Of a stretch of DNA of 64,000 bases, positions 43,100 through 53,828 are shown in pieces; the first letter of the stretch is position 1, and each line of letters begins with the position of its first letter. The notes under the pieces were generated by a model. It was not told where the DNA came from. It made no database searches and was given only the letters and a program-made list of their open reading frames with translations. The stretch covers positions 1,984,001-2,048,000 of the forward strand of contig MU008160.1 of NCBI GenBank assembly GCA_010909165.1, in the 5' to 3' direction. The translations under genes were made by a program, and so were the position numbers. Source of the stretch: Anthoceros angustus (taxonomy: Eukaryota; Streptophyta; Anthocerotopsida; Anthocerotales; Anthocerotaceae).

Positions 43100-44960
43100 G
43101 AAGCAGTTGAAGCGCAAACGGGCCCATCATTCTCTTGGGAGCGGACTCCTTACTACAAGCGACACGGGATTGTGGGCGCCGGGCGGCGTCGGTGGCGCCC
43201 ACGAGGCGAGAGGACTTGGTGGAGAAGTGGCATCTGGACATCTTCAACGCGGTGTGGACGTTCGACACCCTCACACTTATCGGGGAATGCAGGAAGATCT
43301 TGGCCGCCGCTAACAAGGAGGTCCGCTCCAAAAGCTTGAGGAGGACCTACAATTGAATGATGGAGTCTGAGGCGGTTTCCAACCCTTGATGGAATTGGGG
43401 TGTAGTTCGGGCCTCTCAAGGTGGGGAAGGTAGAAGCCGGCGGCGATCTTTCGCGACCGAGGGGCCGCGGCGGTCGTCAAATGGTGATGTCGGACTGTGG
43501 CTAGGCGGGTGAGGGCAGTGGCTAAGGTCATTGTCCATAGGAACATGCTCACCAAGGTGGATCACCTTGGTGATAATCTTTAGTGTTCTTGCCGCCCTCG
43601 GTAAGAACAGCAGGCCGATTGAGGCGTATTATCCTCGCCCGGATCAGTCAGGAGGCCAGGAAGCTACGGAGCGAGAAGCCACCTCCGTCAGCACTGTCCC
43701 CATTCCTCATTCATGTGTGGGGACACCTCAACCTCTAAAGGAGGGAGAGAGAGGCGCTTGAGAGGGTTGGCCTGCCCGAGGCTAGGCGGGAAAGGCGGCG
43801 CGCGAGGCGGAGGCCCGACCTCCTGAGGCCAAATGGGCGAGAGGACTTGGTGGAGGCATACGGACATCTTCAGCGGTGTGGACGTTCGACACCCTCACAC
43901 TTATCGGGGAATAAGCAGGAAGATGCGGCCGCCGCTAACAGGAGGTCCGCTCCAAAAGCTTGAGGAGGACCCTACGAGGTGGACCGTGGAGGTCACGGTG
44001 ATTTCCAAGCCCGATGTGGAAAGGGGTGTAGTGTCGGAGCCTCTCAGGTGAGGGGAAGGTAGAAGCGGCGGCGTCTTTGCGACCGAGGCGGCCGGTCGTC
44101 AAGCAGCGGTGGGCGATGTCGAGGACCTGGCAGCCATGAGGCGGTGGCTAAGGTCATTGTCCATAGGAACATGTACTCTGGGTGGATCACCTTGGTGATA
44201 ATCTTTAGTGTTCTTGCCGCCCTATTGGGGCAAGCGGGCCGATTGAGGCGTATTATCCTCGCCGGATCGGTCGGGAGGCGAGCTGGCGAGAAGCCACCTC
44301 CGTCGTACTGTCCCCATTCCTCATTCATGTGTGGGGACACCTCAACCTCTAAAGGAGGGAGAGGCGGGCGCTTAGGAAGGGTTGGCGGCCTGACTGGGCG
44401 CAGGAAAGGCGGGCGCGAGAGGCAGGCCGACCTCCTAGGCCAAATGGGCAGAAGGGCCGATGATTGGGAGGGATTCGGACTCCATCCGGCTAGGCGGACC
44501 CCTCGCCGCCCGAGGTATGGGAGGATATCCTTGCCTCCCTCCTTGGTCCGGAGGCGGAGGTGCACTGCCGGACGGAGTACCTACGGGAAGGGGCTGGGCG
44601 GCGCACCCGGCCGGCAACCGCCATAGCCGCGGCCAGGCCAGACGAAGCAGTCGTCGAGGCGGAAGGTGGCTCCCACCAGCAGTGCCAAGGAGCATACGGT
44701 GCCTGCTACCCACGGGTGGCGGAGGAGGCATGGGAGGCGGAGGGGCGCCCGAGGCGAGGCCTTGGCGGCCACATCCGGGCCCGTCTTGTCTCCGGCAGAG
44801 AGGAAGCAGCGACTCCGGACTCCCTCGCCGCCACCAAGCCCAAAGCAGGCAGGCGGCGAAGGCTAGCCAAAGCGGCCAAGGAAGTGGAAGGCGGACAGGC
44901 ACCCGGAGGTCTGAGGTCTGATCAGTCCGGAGGCAGTCCGGACTCACTCGGACCATGATC
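43100..44960 (+). mobile_element. Gypsy gag fragment with internal duplication
   Basis: It starts with the LTR-end block (CATTCTCTTGGGAGCGGACTCC... ACACGGGATTG), followed by a gag-like frame (REDLVEKWHLDIFN). Two diverged copies of about 630 bp follow: 43,204 matches about 43,837, and the GCTAAGGTCATTGTCCATAG block at about 43,522 matches about 44,149. The rest to 44,960 is GC-rich with broken frames. This parallels the 902-bp duplication of the first gypsy element. Confidence 0.65.
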
Positions 44961-46269
44961 TGGGTCCTTAGCGGATAGGAGATGCCACCACAGCCGGACT
45001 TCTTGGGTGCCTCACCAGTAGCGGCCGTGGAAGAAACAGCGGAGTTTGGCTACCGTCATGGCGGTGTCTCACGATAGCTACGTCATGGAGATATGTGAAG
45101 GGAGATTCGACTTTCAACTCTTGGCGAGGTATGAGAAGGAGTTCCCGATCGAGAATCCCCTGGAATAACATGTTTCTCTCCCTGCATCTTAACGATTTAT
45201 TTAACTTCACCTCCAAAGTACATTTTAACACATAAGTTACAGCTCTACACACACCTCGTACGAGTGGTGTCACAAGCTTTTACAAGTTACAGACATAACT
45301 AGTCAATAACATCACAAGTCATGTCAGCGGAAGGAAGGGAGACAAAGCCTCAAACAGTTGGGAGCTTGTTGCTAATTGATAAAAGGCTTTTTTTATCACT
45401 AAAACAAAACCTTAAACGGTATGCGGTACTAAAGATAATAATTTTATGCGAATCCGTTTCTATTCAGAATTGCCTCTTAGATAGGAAACTGTTGGAGCTG
45501 TTAGCTAAAACTAATCCAAGTGATGAGCGGTTGAGAAAGAGATACTATACAAAGAAGAGTTAACGTTGAATACGTATTCATAGTAATTTCTTAATTGGGA
45601 ATCCTTTGTAGCATGTAAGAAGATGTAGAGACCAATTCAAGAAAATACCTATTCTATCACCGATTGAGAAATGAATACTATTAAAGGAAGAGCTCAAATT
45701 GAATATATGTTAGTAGTAATTTCTTATTTGAAATCCTCCATAGCATATAAGGAGTTGTGGGGTTAAGGAGCTTTACATTGAGAACTCTTCGAAAAAGAGA
45801 AGCCTCATAGTATGCTGGCACATTTTACCACGTAAAGATCAAGGAGTAGCTCTCACTGAAAAATTGGTTTGGGAGGCATCTTGGGAGGAGGTCGATTACT
45901 CGAAGACTTTGGAGTTGGTAGATTATTTGAAGGCTTAGAATACAACAAGGTTATTTGAGAATTACTGTGGCGTTTATGCTAGGATTACTGTGGACATAGC
46001 TATAATTGTTGTGGGTTATTGTTTTATTATTTTACTAACTACGCTCCTACCAATTTTTAAAGTAACAAAAGTAGGTGTTTATGTGCAATTGGTCACCACA
46101 ATCAAAGTGAGAAAAATAATATTTTAATTTGTTTTGGACATGTGGGACAATCATGAAGCTCATGAAAAAACAATATTGAGTATCTAAAATTATTAATCAC
46201 TAAAATCAATGAGATTCTTAATTATCTTTCTCTTTCATTTTATCACAGGTGTTAGGTACCAAGGTAGAC
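44961..46269. other. Intergenic, no gene recognised
   Basis: AT-rich sequence upstream of the small secreted protein gene. An 80-codon frame at 45,321-45,563 has no recognised motif. A possible 5'-UTR splice acceptor (ATCACAG, about 46,248) lies just before the next gene. Confidence 0.45.
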
Positions 46270-46742
46270 ATGGCCAACAAGTTAGTCCTCTTATTGCTGC
46301 TAATATTATGTAGCACGCTTGTTTTTGTCAGTGCGGGTAGGAGCATGCCTTCCATTAAATATGGTAAGCAATTAGTTTAGTTTTCTTGAGTGTTATTATA
46401 TGCATGTTTAGATTAATATGTATTTAAGTTTTTATTATAAAATAAATTTTCATGTTATATGTCATAGGTCGGTCCCATACAGCTGTAATTTACGATCCAA
46501 TGATGAAGATGACGGGGGAAATAAAGGACGACACAACTCCGGATGTGGATGATGACGTGCCTGATGTTAACGAGCCTTACGTTCCTTATGCTGATGAGCC
46601 AATGTCCTTAGATGCTCCTACACCATATGATGACAATGATTTCACTCCAGATGACAATAATAGTACCACACCCTTGAGCATAACAGATTTTGATGATTAT
46701 CCTTCTGAGGATTTTGTGCCTTCTCCCCTAAATCATGAGTAG
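46270..46742 (+). CDS. Small secreted acidic protein, candidate sulfated-peptide precursor
   Basis: Two exons, 46270-46363 and 46468-46742, with a 104-bp GT-AG intron (phase 1), encode 122 residues. The first exon is almost exactly a signal peptide (MANKLVLLLLLILCSTLVFVSA, in pieces hydrophobic 5-21), and cleavage is likely before GRSMPS. The mature part is very acidic (Asp/Glu/Pro-rich), without cysteine. It ends with DYPSEDFVPSPLNHE directly before the stop, preceded by acidic residues. Asp-Tyr in an acidic context is the signal for plant tyrosylprotein sulfotransferase. A C-terminal DY followed six residues later by Pro and then an Asn/His pair recalls RGF/GOLVEN (CLEL) peptides. The match is loose, so the hormone assignment is inference; the gene model itself is well supported. 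Confidence 0.6.
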
Positions 46743-48225
46743 TATATCATATTTTGATGTCATTGATAGGAATTCCTACATTATTTTTTTAATTTGTATT
46801 TATGTTTGGATAATTTTATTGTATAATTAGCCTTGAGTTTATTAGATGATCCCACATGTAACAGAAGTCTTAGCTCATGAAAGTTATCACAAAATGATTT
46901 TTGAGCAAATTGCGTTAAAGATTCACCAAGGATATCATGAGTATACATGTGGGTGAGTTGTAAATCTAAGAACACTTGAGGGATGAAGTCACGGGTTTGA
47001 ATATATTGCACTTATATATCAACCGTTTCATTTTCTTTCATAGATCGAATGTAAGGCGGTCACGTACAAGCCCCACCATATGTATTGCGTAGCTTGACTA
47101 TGGAGGGGTGCTATAGTGCAGTAGTCAAGGCGATGCGGTGCTGTGATGAGTGAGTCGAGTAGATGCGAGGCCGATGCGGTGCTGTGATCTGAGGTGGTCA
47201 GTCAGGTGCAGGCCCGATACTGCAGAGGCCTCCTCTGCGGGCAGTAGTGGCCGTTACGTTATTGCCATTTCCTCTTTTTAGAGTAAATTCAATCAAGTGT
47301 ACGGTGCTGCTAAATTTGATGAAATCTGCGCTGCCCTGAGGGTATGGAATGATGCTCATTTTCCGTTGTTGTGTGAATCGCAAAGTTTCGATTTTGCCCG
47401 GGCTGAAATACGATGAACGGCAGTGAGTGATGGAATGTGACTCTAACGATGGGTCGATCGTCGACCATCAGTTCACTTTTGTGTACGGGTGTCAACACTT
47501 TGAGAACAACCCGCTGGGATGTTAATTATGAAGAAGCTTGCAGGTTTGGATGCTTGAAAGGATGAGGAGTTGGGATGTGAATGCCCGTAAATATGCACGC
47601 TCCATTCCTCTTGTTTCCCTGCTAAGTTTGGAGACAAATTGGATTAGTATACGTGCTGATGGAGTCATCTCCTTGCAAAGCTTGAGGGTATGACAGAAGT
47701 GGTTGTCCAAAACAACTATTTTCAAAGAGATAAATGGTGTTGTTGTGCGAATGACAGGGTGAGTTTACAAGCCTCCCCCTTTTATGGTACTTCGGTGGCA
47801 TGCTGTTGAATGTGCAACCCTCTAGTAGAGCAAGGTTAAAGGTTTGTCAGTAACAATGTTTGGCAAGTCTACGATTGCCCTAACAAAAAGCCGGGTTGAA
47901 TGGCAGGACTATTGGAAGGTGAGATATTTCTTTAGAATCTTGCTATTATTGTAGTCAGCGCTAGGTACTCACTCATGGGTGTGAGCATGGTTAGGTGACC
48001 ACTAATTTCGGAAATGGGCGAAACCGTCTCTAAGTGGTGTTTTGCATTACGTTCAGATTTCTTAACAATTGAAATTATGCCCATTTTGACCGATATTTTT
48101 AGGGCTATTCGTTTTTAACTTCATAGATATATTTAATTTTTTTTTGGAAAATTGATTTATTTGATATATTATTGGTTTAAGTCTTGCTATATATGCTAGG
48201 GACAATTTATTATACAAACTCGTAA
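46743..48225. other. Intergenic, no gene recognised
   Basis: AT-rich with a more GC-rich island at 47,080-47,260 that has a short internal repeat (GATGCGGTGCTGTGATG at about 47,131 and GATGCGGTGCTGTGATC at 47,173). Nothing else is identified. Confidence 0.45.
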
Positions 48226-48411
48226 GTGACCGGAGGCGGAAGCGGGGAGGCGGAAGCAGCGGGATGCTCGTTGACTTTTAAGGGTGATAATGAGGTTATC
48301 CACTTCCATCACCGTGCTCTAATGTTGAGACTCACAAGCATTGGATTTGTGCATGCATCACGCGAGCTGAGCTCAACAACGGCAGGCGTGAGGGGCGGTT
48401 GTCGACCATGT

Positions 48412-48830
48412 GGAGTCCCTACATGGGTTTTGCTAGAGCTATGTCGTGCGGGCAATAGGTGGTGTGTGGCGGTGATTGTGTGCGCAGGGTCGGAACCATT
48501 TCTTACGGCCGGTTGGTAGCTCGGTGGTGCAGGCGGTGGCGGTGGCTTTGTGCGAGGCGTTTGGGTCCGGGTCGTCGGCGACCTTTTCGTGGAACGTGGG
48601 CGTTGTGGTGCGGCAAGGCGGTGGTGTGGCGGCGAACTCAGGCCACCAGCTTGGTTTTCCTGGTGAGTCCCTATATGTCTTCTAGAGCTTTCGTCGCGGA
48701 ATAGTAGGTGTGTGGCGGTGAGTCTGTGAGAACCGGAGAACGGTTTCTGGCCGGTTGGGAGCTCGGTGGTGCAGGCAATAGGCGGTGGGTTTGTGCGGAA
48801 GGCGTTTGGGTTCGCCGGCCGTGCGGCGAT
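48412..48830 (+). repeat. Diverged tandem duplication, period about 250 bp
   Basis: The block GAGTCCCTACATG...GGTGTGTGGCGGTGA...GAGCTCGGTGGTGCAGGC...TGTGCG.AGGCGTTTGGGT at 48,412-48,570 recurs at 48,662-48,815 with small indels. It is GC-rich within AT-rich surroundings and no coding assignment is possible. Confidence 0.65.
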
Positions 48831-49106
48831 CCGCCTTCACCGAACGAGGAGTGCGGCCAAGCAGGGGGAGTGGTGCGGACAAAAGGCCCGTGAGGTGAAG
48901 GACACCATGTCACTAGCAGTAGGGTGAAGGCTCGGCGTGTGGCGGGAGCGGCTGGCGATACTTCCGGTGGTGTGGCGCCTCTGTGCAAGCAAGATGGGCG
49001 AGGCGCTAGGCGCCGGTGAAGCTAGGTTGGATAGGCGCAAAGGTGTCTGCTCTGCAAGGACACGACATTCTGAAAAATTCGGGGGAGCATTGGTGTTGGC
49101 ACTACG

Positions 49107-49658
49107 GTGATATGGAATTGTCAACTACGGTGTGAATGTGAGATGTCTTTGAACTACGTTGGACTAAAGGAGGCTATTGGAGGTGAAGATGAGATCAAGA
49201 GGCATTTTGGGGATGTCACTAATGGGAACGATGGATACCTCTTGGGGATCACAGACCTACTGTCTGACATAGAGTGGACGCATGTTGATAGTCTTGTTGA
49301 GAAGCTGTATGGGCGGGCTCCCACGGCTGTTGCATCGCAAAGGGTGCCACGGTTTGTGGCACTTGGGTTCCTAATCGAGAAGAAGCTTGGCAAGCGTGTG
49401 AATTGGTTTGAGTACTATTTAGCTGTTGAGAAGAGGAAGCAGGATAAGGCAGATGCGATGGAGAAGAAATCACAGGTTGTGGAAGTCCCATCTGCAGAGA
49501 ATACAAACGATTCTTCACAGCCTGTTGTGGTGGCAGGTGATGATGCAGGAGCGGAGGTTGATGTGGAAGAGTGTTCCACTCACAGCCGAGCGGAGCGAGC
49601 GACCACGAGGCGATCCTCGGCAATCTGGAGCTCTCCGAGTTGGGAAGAGGAAGCCTGA
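49107..49658 (+). CDS. Hypothetical protein, possibly element-derived
   Basis: An open frame of 183 codons; the more natural start may be Met at 49,143 (MSLNYVGLKEAIGG). The first 110 residues look like a real domain, with regular alternation of hydrophobic and charged residues (LLSDIEWTHVDSLVEKLYG, RFVALGFLIEKKLGKRVNW). A Lys/Glu-rich and then Ser/Arg-rich tail follows, with no family I can name. A further open piece follows at 49,735-49,986, then bacterial DNA at about 50,130, so any longer gene is interrupted. Similar style and composition to the ORFs inside the CACTA element suggest a transposon-borne protein. Confidence 0.35.
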   Translation: MIWNCQLRCECEMSLNYVGLKEAIGGEDEIKRHFGDVTNGNDGYLLGITDLLSDIEWTHVDSLVEKLYGRAPTAVASQRVPRFVALGFLIEKKLGKRVNWFEYYLAVEKRKQDKADAMEKKSQVVEVPSAENTNDSSQPVVVAGDDAGAEVDVEECSTHSRAERATTRRSSAIWSSPSWEEEA

Positions 49659-50133
49659 AGGCCATGAAGAACGGACCTCCGTGCAAAGAATGTAGAAGAG
49701 GCAAGAAGGGGACGAGTCTCCAATTGATTCTGCGGTGGCGGCGAGAAAAGTGACACTGGCCGGCTCGTGTCTTGAGCCATGGGCACCAAAGGTTGTCATG
49801 GATGAGGTCCTGGAAAAATTGTGCGAGTTGGAAGCTTGTCTGCGGAGGAGGTTGTTTGTCAAAAGATGGGAGGAGGCACTCTTGGATTTGGGCAACACCA
49901 AGGTCCAGCTTGCCGACATGGTCATGAATAGTGGAGGGCTTGGCGAGGTATTCGCGAGACTACTGCTGACATTGAAGTGCATGTGACAAAACTAAATATT
50001 CGAGGGTGTTTGACCCGGTTGAAGGAGAAAAAAGCGCGAGGAACAAGCTCCGGACACCACAGCTTCTCTTGAAAACATGAGGATGTTCTCCAGTAGCGTT
50101 CAACGGTGGGCACGAACATGGATCACTGCGTGG

Positions 50134-50450
50134 GTGTCGGCTCTCCACCTCGCGGGCGATCCGGCATATCGATCCTGCACGGCGACGACCGCGACCTCGC
50201 CCTTTGGGTCCGTCGGCACGGCAACCTCATGGAGAACGCGCCGCTCACGCTGATCCTGATGGGCCTGTGCGAGGCGCGCGGCTCCCCGCCGGACTGCACG
50301 CCATGGGCGCCGTTCTGGCGCTGGCGCGGATCAGCCACCGTCGGGCTCGACGCGACCCGCGTGCTGTCGCCGCTGCGCATCCTCGGCGGCGCGGGGACTC
50401 AACTTTCGCTGATCGGCGCGGTCGTATACCTCCTTTGGTCGCTACGCTGA
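50134..50450 (+). CDS. MAPEG-family membrane protein, C-terminal part (bacterial)
   Basis: The frame has the MAPEG signature RRHGNLMENAPLTLILMGL, followed by a second helix and a final LRILGGAGTQLSLIGAVVYLL before the TGA. MAPEG proteins are four-helix membrane proteins (glutathione transferase-like). The N-terminal helix is missing at the plant junction, and a short stretch around 50,340-50,380 looks frame-disturbed. It is followed by a hairpin and the YCII gene. Confidence 0.72.
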
Positions 50451-50460
50451 ATTTTCCCAA

Positions 50461-50488
50461 GGGGCGGCTGTCGATCGACGGCCGCCCC
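50461..50488 (+). terminator. Intrinsic-terminator-like hairpin (bacterial)
   Basis: A perfect 8-bp GC stem (GGGGCGGC and GCCGCCCC) around a 12-base loop, 11 bp after the MAPEG stop. It lacks a long T-run, so terminator strength is uncertain. Confidence 0.65.
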
Positions 50489-50540
50489 GTTCGTCATCGC
50501 CGGTTCCGACCGTCCGGACCTCGTCACGAAGGAGCATCCC

Positions 50541-50897
50541 TTGAGATACATGGCCTTGATCTATTCCGTTCCAGGCTCGTCGCCCGAATACGGCTCGCCT
50601 GAGTTCGGGCCGTTCATGGCGGCCTATCAGGCGGCCAACGAACGGTTCGCGCGGGACGGCGTCCTCGTCGCGGGCGACGCCCTGGAGGCCAGCTCCACGG
50701 CCACCACCGTCACCGTGCGCGACGGCCGCACTGAAACCCTGGACGGCCCCTTCGCCAGATCAAGGAACAGCTCGGCGGCTACTACATCTTCGAATGCGCC
50801 GACCTGGACGAGGCCATCCGCTACGCGGCGATGATCCCGACGGCCGCCTCCGGCGGTCGAGGTCCGGCCCATCCGGAACCTCTCGGCGCGCCCGTGA
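50541..50897 (+). pseudogene. YCII-related (DGPF) protein, two frameshifts (bacterial)
   Basis: It starts at TTG 50,541, seven bases after a GGAG Shine-Dalgarno site, with MRYMALIYSVPGSS. It has the typical GDALEASSTATTV and DGPFA motifs of YCII/DGPF-domain proteins of about 120 residues. The homologous frame then needs one base added near 50,757 (before IKEQLGGYYIFECADLDEA) and one removed near 50,860, consistent with single-read sequencing errors. Its TGA overlaps the GTG start of the next gene, a common arrangement for YCII and ECF sigma factor pairs. Confidence 0.8.
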
Positions 50898-51035
50898 GCG
50901 TGGGCGCGACGGCGGAAACCCCGGTCTCCGACGAGATCGACGCCCTCGTCCGCCAGGACGGCGGCCGCCTGCTGTCGCGCCTGATCGCCCATCTGCGCGA
51001 TTTCCAGCTGGCCGAGGACNCCCAGGCGAGGACGC
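50894..51035 (+). CDS. ECF-type sigma factor N-terminus, truncated (bacterial)
   Basis: A GTG start overlapping the YCII stop leads to VSDEIDALVRQDGGRLLSRL, then RDFQLAED. This is the start of region 2 in the sigma factors that pair with YCII proteins (usual wording G-R-L-L-...-D...AED). The frame meets the N at 51,020 and similarity then stops, so only about 42 residues remain. Confidence 0.65.
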
Positions 51036-51172
51036 CGCGGGCCGGGCCGCCCTCCGCACGCCACCCGTAGGGGCCTCCCGAGAGTGAAGGCTTAGCGGCG
51101 TACCGCCGGCCGCCCCTTTCTTGAAAAGTATAGGATGTTTTTCACGACCATCTGATTGCATGCAAGAATTGA

Positions 51173-52267
51173 AGGATGGAGGTCTTGTCGAAACTTCCCG
51201 AGGAGTTTCGCCATTTCATATTTGAGATCAATAATTGGAAGGGCTTGGAGAATGAGCAGCGGGCTTTAGCAGACAAGGACTTGCAAGAGGGACTCCACGC
51301 TTTTCAACGCTCCATCGGTCGTGTCCGCACTGCATCAAGGACGTAATGTTCTTGACATGCGTGTTATCTGCGGGAAGGAGATACACTTTGCTTGTCATGG
51401 ACGCCCCGTGGCTTTGACATCGGTCCTATGGACAAGCGCATGGATTTTGGCCATGATATGCTGTAGTTTTGAAGAGAAGACCACCGAGGAGTTCAGCTTA
51501 TCGTCCTTGCATGGAGTTGAAGAAGCCCACATACCGTGGAGTCTATGCGGAAATTGTGTGGAAGGAGGCATGGTGTCCTTCATTGAAATTCAAAATGCTG
51601 ACAAGGTTAAGTTCTTGTACGATTGTTTTGCTGTCATATTTCATTTGGAGTTGGTCTGATTCTGTGCTTTTGGCAGATTTCGAACCCATCTACTAAAGAT
51701 GCAAAAACAGCCACCAGTTTGAGCAACTTTACAGTTCCACATTTCAAAATTGATAATGCAGTGGCCCCTCAGTTGCAAGCTATTGTGCCAAGTGATTGTG
51801 ATGAGATGTCTGAAGTACAACAGGACAGAAATGTGGCCATATTATCTCTGGATGTGGTATTGCACAATGGGACTAGGAATGGAAATTCAAGCAGTTTTGA
51901 ACAGTGTCTTGCTCATATCTCCCAAGAACGGGAGTTGAAGTATGATAGACAGAAACAAGAAAGTGAGTTTCAACGGCAAAAAGATTTAGAGGCATTGATT
52001 GAAAGACAGAGGCAGAAAGCTGTTGAACTATGAGTGTCCAAGCAAAGAGAGAAAGTTCTTGAGATTCAGAGGCAAAAAAATATGGAAAGAAGACAAGAAC
52101 ACTTGAAGCATCAAGAAAAACTCAAACAGCAGCAGAAAGAGCAGCAAGAGATGAGAAGACTGCAGTGGCAAAGACAACAGAAGCAGAATGATAATGGGCC
52201 TCGAGAACTGCCCACTACCACCCACGAAAATCCGTTAGGATCAGTAAGTGATGGTATCATCCCTTAA
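51173..52267 (+). pseudogene. Broken hypothetical ORF with Gln/Lys-rich coiled coil
   Basis: Open pieces on the plus strand: 51,176-51,345 (MEVLSKLPEEFRHFIFEIN), 51,660-52,031 and 52,034-52,267. The last two are one frame with a single TGA at 52,031 and encode an exceptionally Gln/Arg/Lys/Glu-rich coiled coil (RQKDLEALIERQRQKAVEL, then KQQQKEQQEMRRLQWQRQQ). A GTAAGT at about 52,240 could be a splice donor. No family is recognised; with 49,107-49,986 it may be the second half of one gene split by the bacterial segment. Confidence 0.35.
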
Positions 52268-53221
52268 TTACTTTTAGTAGAGTGAAAACTAATGTTTGTG
52301 TTTTATTAGGTTGTGACCTTACAGGAAGATGATCAATTTCTTTGAAGCCCTCAACTTCGGCAACTTCTGTCCAACTATGATCATGTTGGACAAGTTGCGC
52401 CAATCAAACCAAGTGGACGTGAAAATTACATTTTTAATTTGTACAATTGTACAGTCAATTTTCCAAAATAAGGTGAGTGTCATTGCTTAAGTATCTTTAG
52501 TTATTTCCGAATATTTTTAGTGTGTCCCCTAGTTATATGCCTAATTTACATTTTCTATGTAGGTTTTAGTGTGGAAGTAGCGAGGATCAATTTATTCTGG
52601 TATTTACTCTGCATTATCTTAATTTGTATTTCATGCCATTTTGGATATAGAGGATACTCTGCAAAGAAAAGGTTTCTTTGTCGTTTTTTTGTATATCCTG
52701 GATCCGCATGAACATTATTTAACATAATATATTTTACTGCCAAATTTAGCGATTTTGGAGGGATTTCTAGAATGAGCTTCTATCTAGATGTACCTGGTAT
52801 CTACCTCCTCCTCCCCGAAAAAAAATCAAGCGAGCGCGTCGAGGCCCCAGATGAGGCCGCGACTTTACGTATGCAAAGTCTGTCAAGGACATTTGAGCAG
52901 ATGCAGTAGCGGTGACCTTCATAAGGTCTTGGGAATTGGCACAAGGGGTTTCACCTCGGAAGCATGCCAAGCTACGACAAAACATGGCTCGGTACTATTG
53001 GAAGGAGGACATAATGTATGTCCGTGATTCTTTGGGAGATAGAATCGTACCCAAACCGGAGGACCGGGTGAGACTCATCACCCAGGTGTATGAAGGCTTA
53101 GGGGATTTTGGTGCCAAGCGCACCTATAGCATGCTCTGGCCCACACACTTATGGGCAAGGATGTATGGAGATGTGGAGAGGTTGGTCACAAAATGTATAG
53201 TGTGCGATCGAGTGAAGGCAA

Positions 53222-53760
53222 CACTACTAGGAAACGGGCCCTTTTACTACTGGCAGATTTGTAGAGAGAAGAGAGAGTCCGGGGTCCATTCGTTTTACTA
53301 CAAATGTTTAGGGACCACGGACTATTTTTTAGTATAGCCCATGCCTTTACAACATGACCTACAGGATTTTACTACGAGCCGTATTCCGAAGCGGGGGTTT
53401 CTGATGATGTGGCACACACCTTGGGCGTTTACTACGGGGCATGGCGAGAGTTACTACAGTCCTGTAATTACATAGGGGTTTATAACAACGATGTGTGACA
53501 ATACAACGCTGGTTGGTGGCTTTACAACGATACCCATTACAACTCATTTGATCATATTACAATGGAGCCGGGTTTACTACGACACGTGCTGGTTTACAAT
53601 GGTAGGTTTAACAACGAGAGAATACGGACATTACAACAAGAACGGGTTTACAATGCGAGCCCACTGTTTACAACACCGTAGTTTATAGGGACAACGACTT
53701 TACAACGATTCGCGAGACTTAACAATCTGACCATGATGTATTTACAGGCATATTCACTGG
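53222..53760. repeat. Left CACTA terminal and subterminal repeats
   Basis: After the 29-bp end, short motifs TTTACTAC, TTTACAAC and TTACAACGA recur many times, matched by the same motifs near the right end. Confidence 0.85.
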
Positions 53761-53828
53761 GGTTAGGTTTAGATGTCGCCAATTCATATTGGAGGGTTTC
53801 AGGGCAAGGGTTTCCACAATAGGGCAGT

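Larger units (their letters stand above)
50130..51120 (+). other. Bacterial DNA segment (probable assembly contamination)
   Basis: About 1 kb of very GC-rich sequence with bacterial gene order and signals: a MAPEG-family C-terminus, an intrinsic-terminator-like hairpin, a Shine-Dalgarno site, a YCII protein, an overlapping GTG start (GTGA) and a sigma-factor N-terminus. A single N at 51,020 lies inside. A short similar motif (TCTTGAAAA....AGGATGTT) occurs just before (about 50,070) and at the end (about 51,119) of the segment. Gene style suggests an alphaproteobacterium. Truncated genes at both ends and sequencing-type frameshifts favour a chimeric assembly over horizontal transfer. Confidence 0.85.

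Noticed and set aside
44435-44958. Four overlapping frames of 130-170 codons
   Set aside because: GC-rich gag-region decay gives long chance frames; none has a domain.
50130-51120. Genuine horizontal transfer of a bacterial operon
   Set aside because: Truncated genes, an N, read-error-like frameshifts and unchanged bacterial signals make contamination or chimerism more likely; kept only as a point to check.
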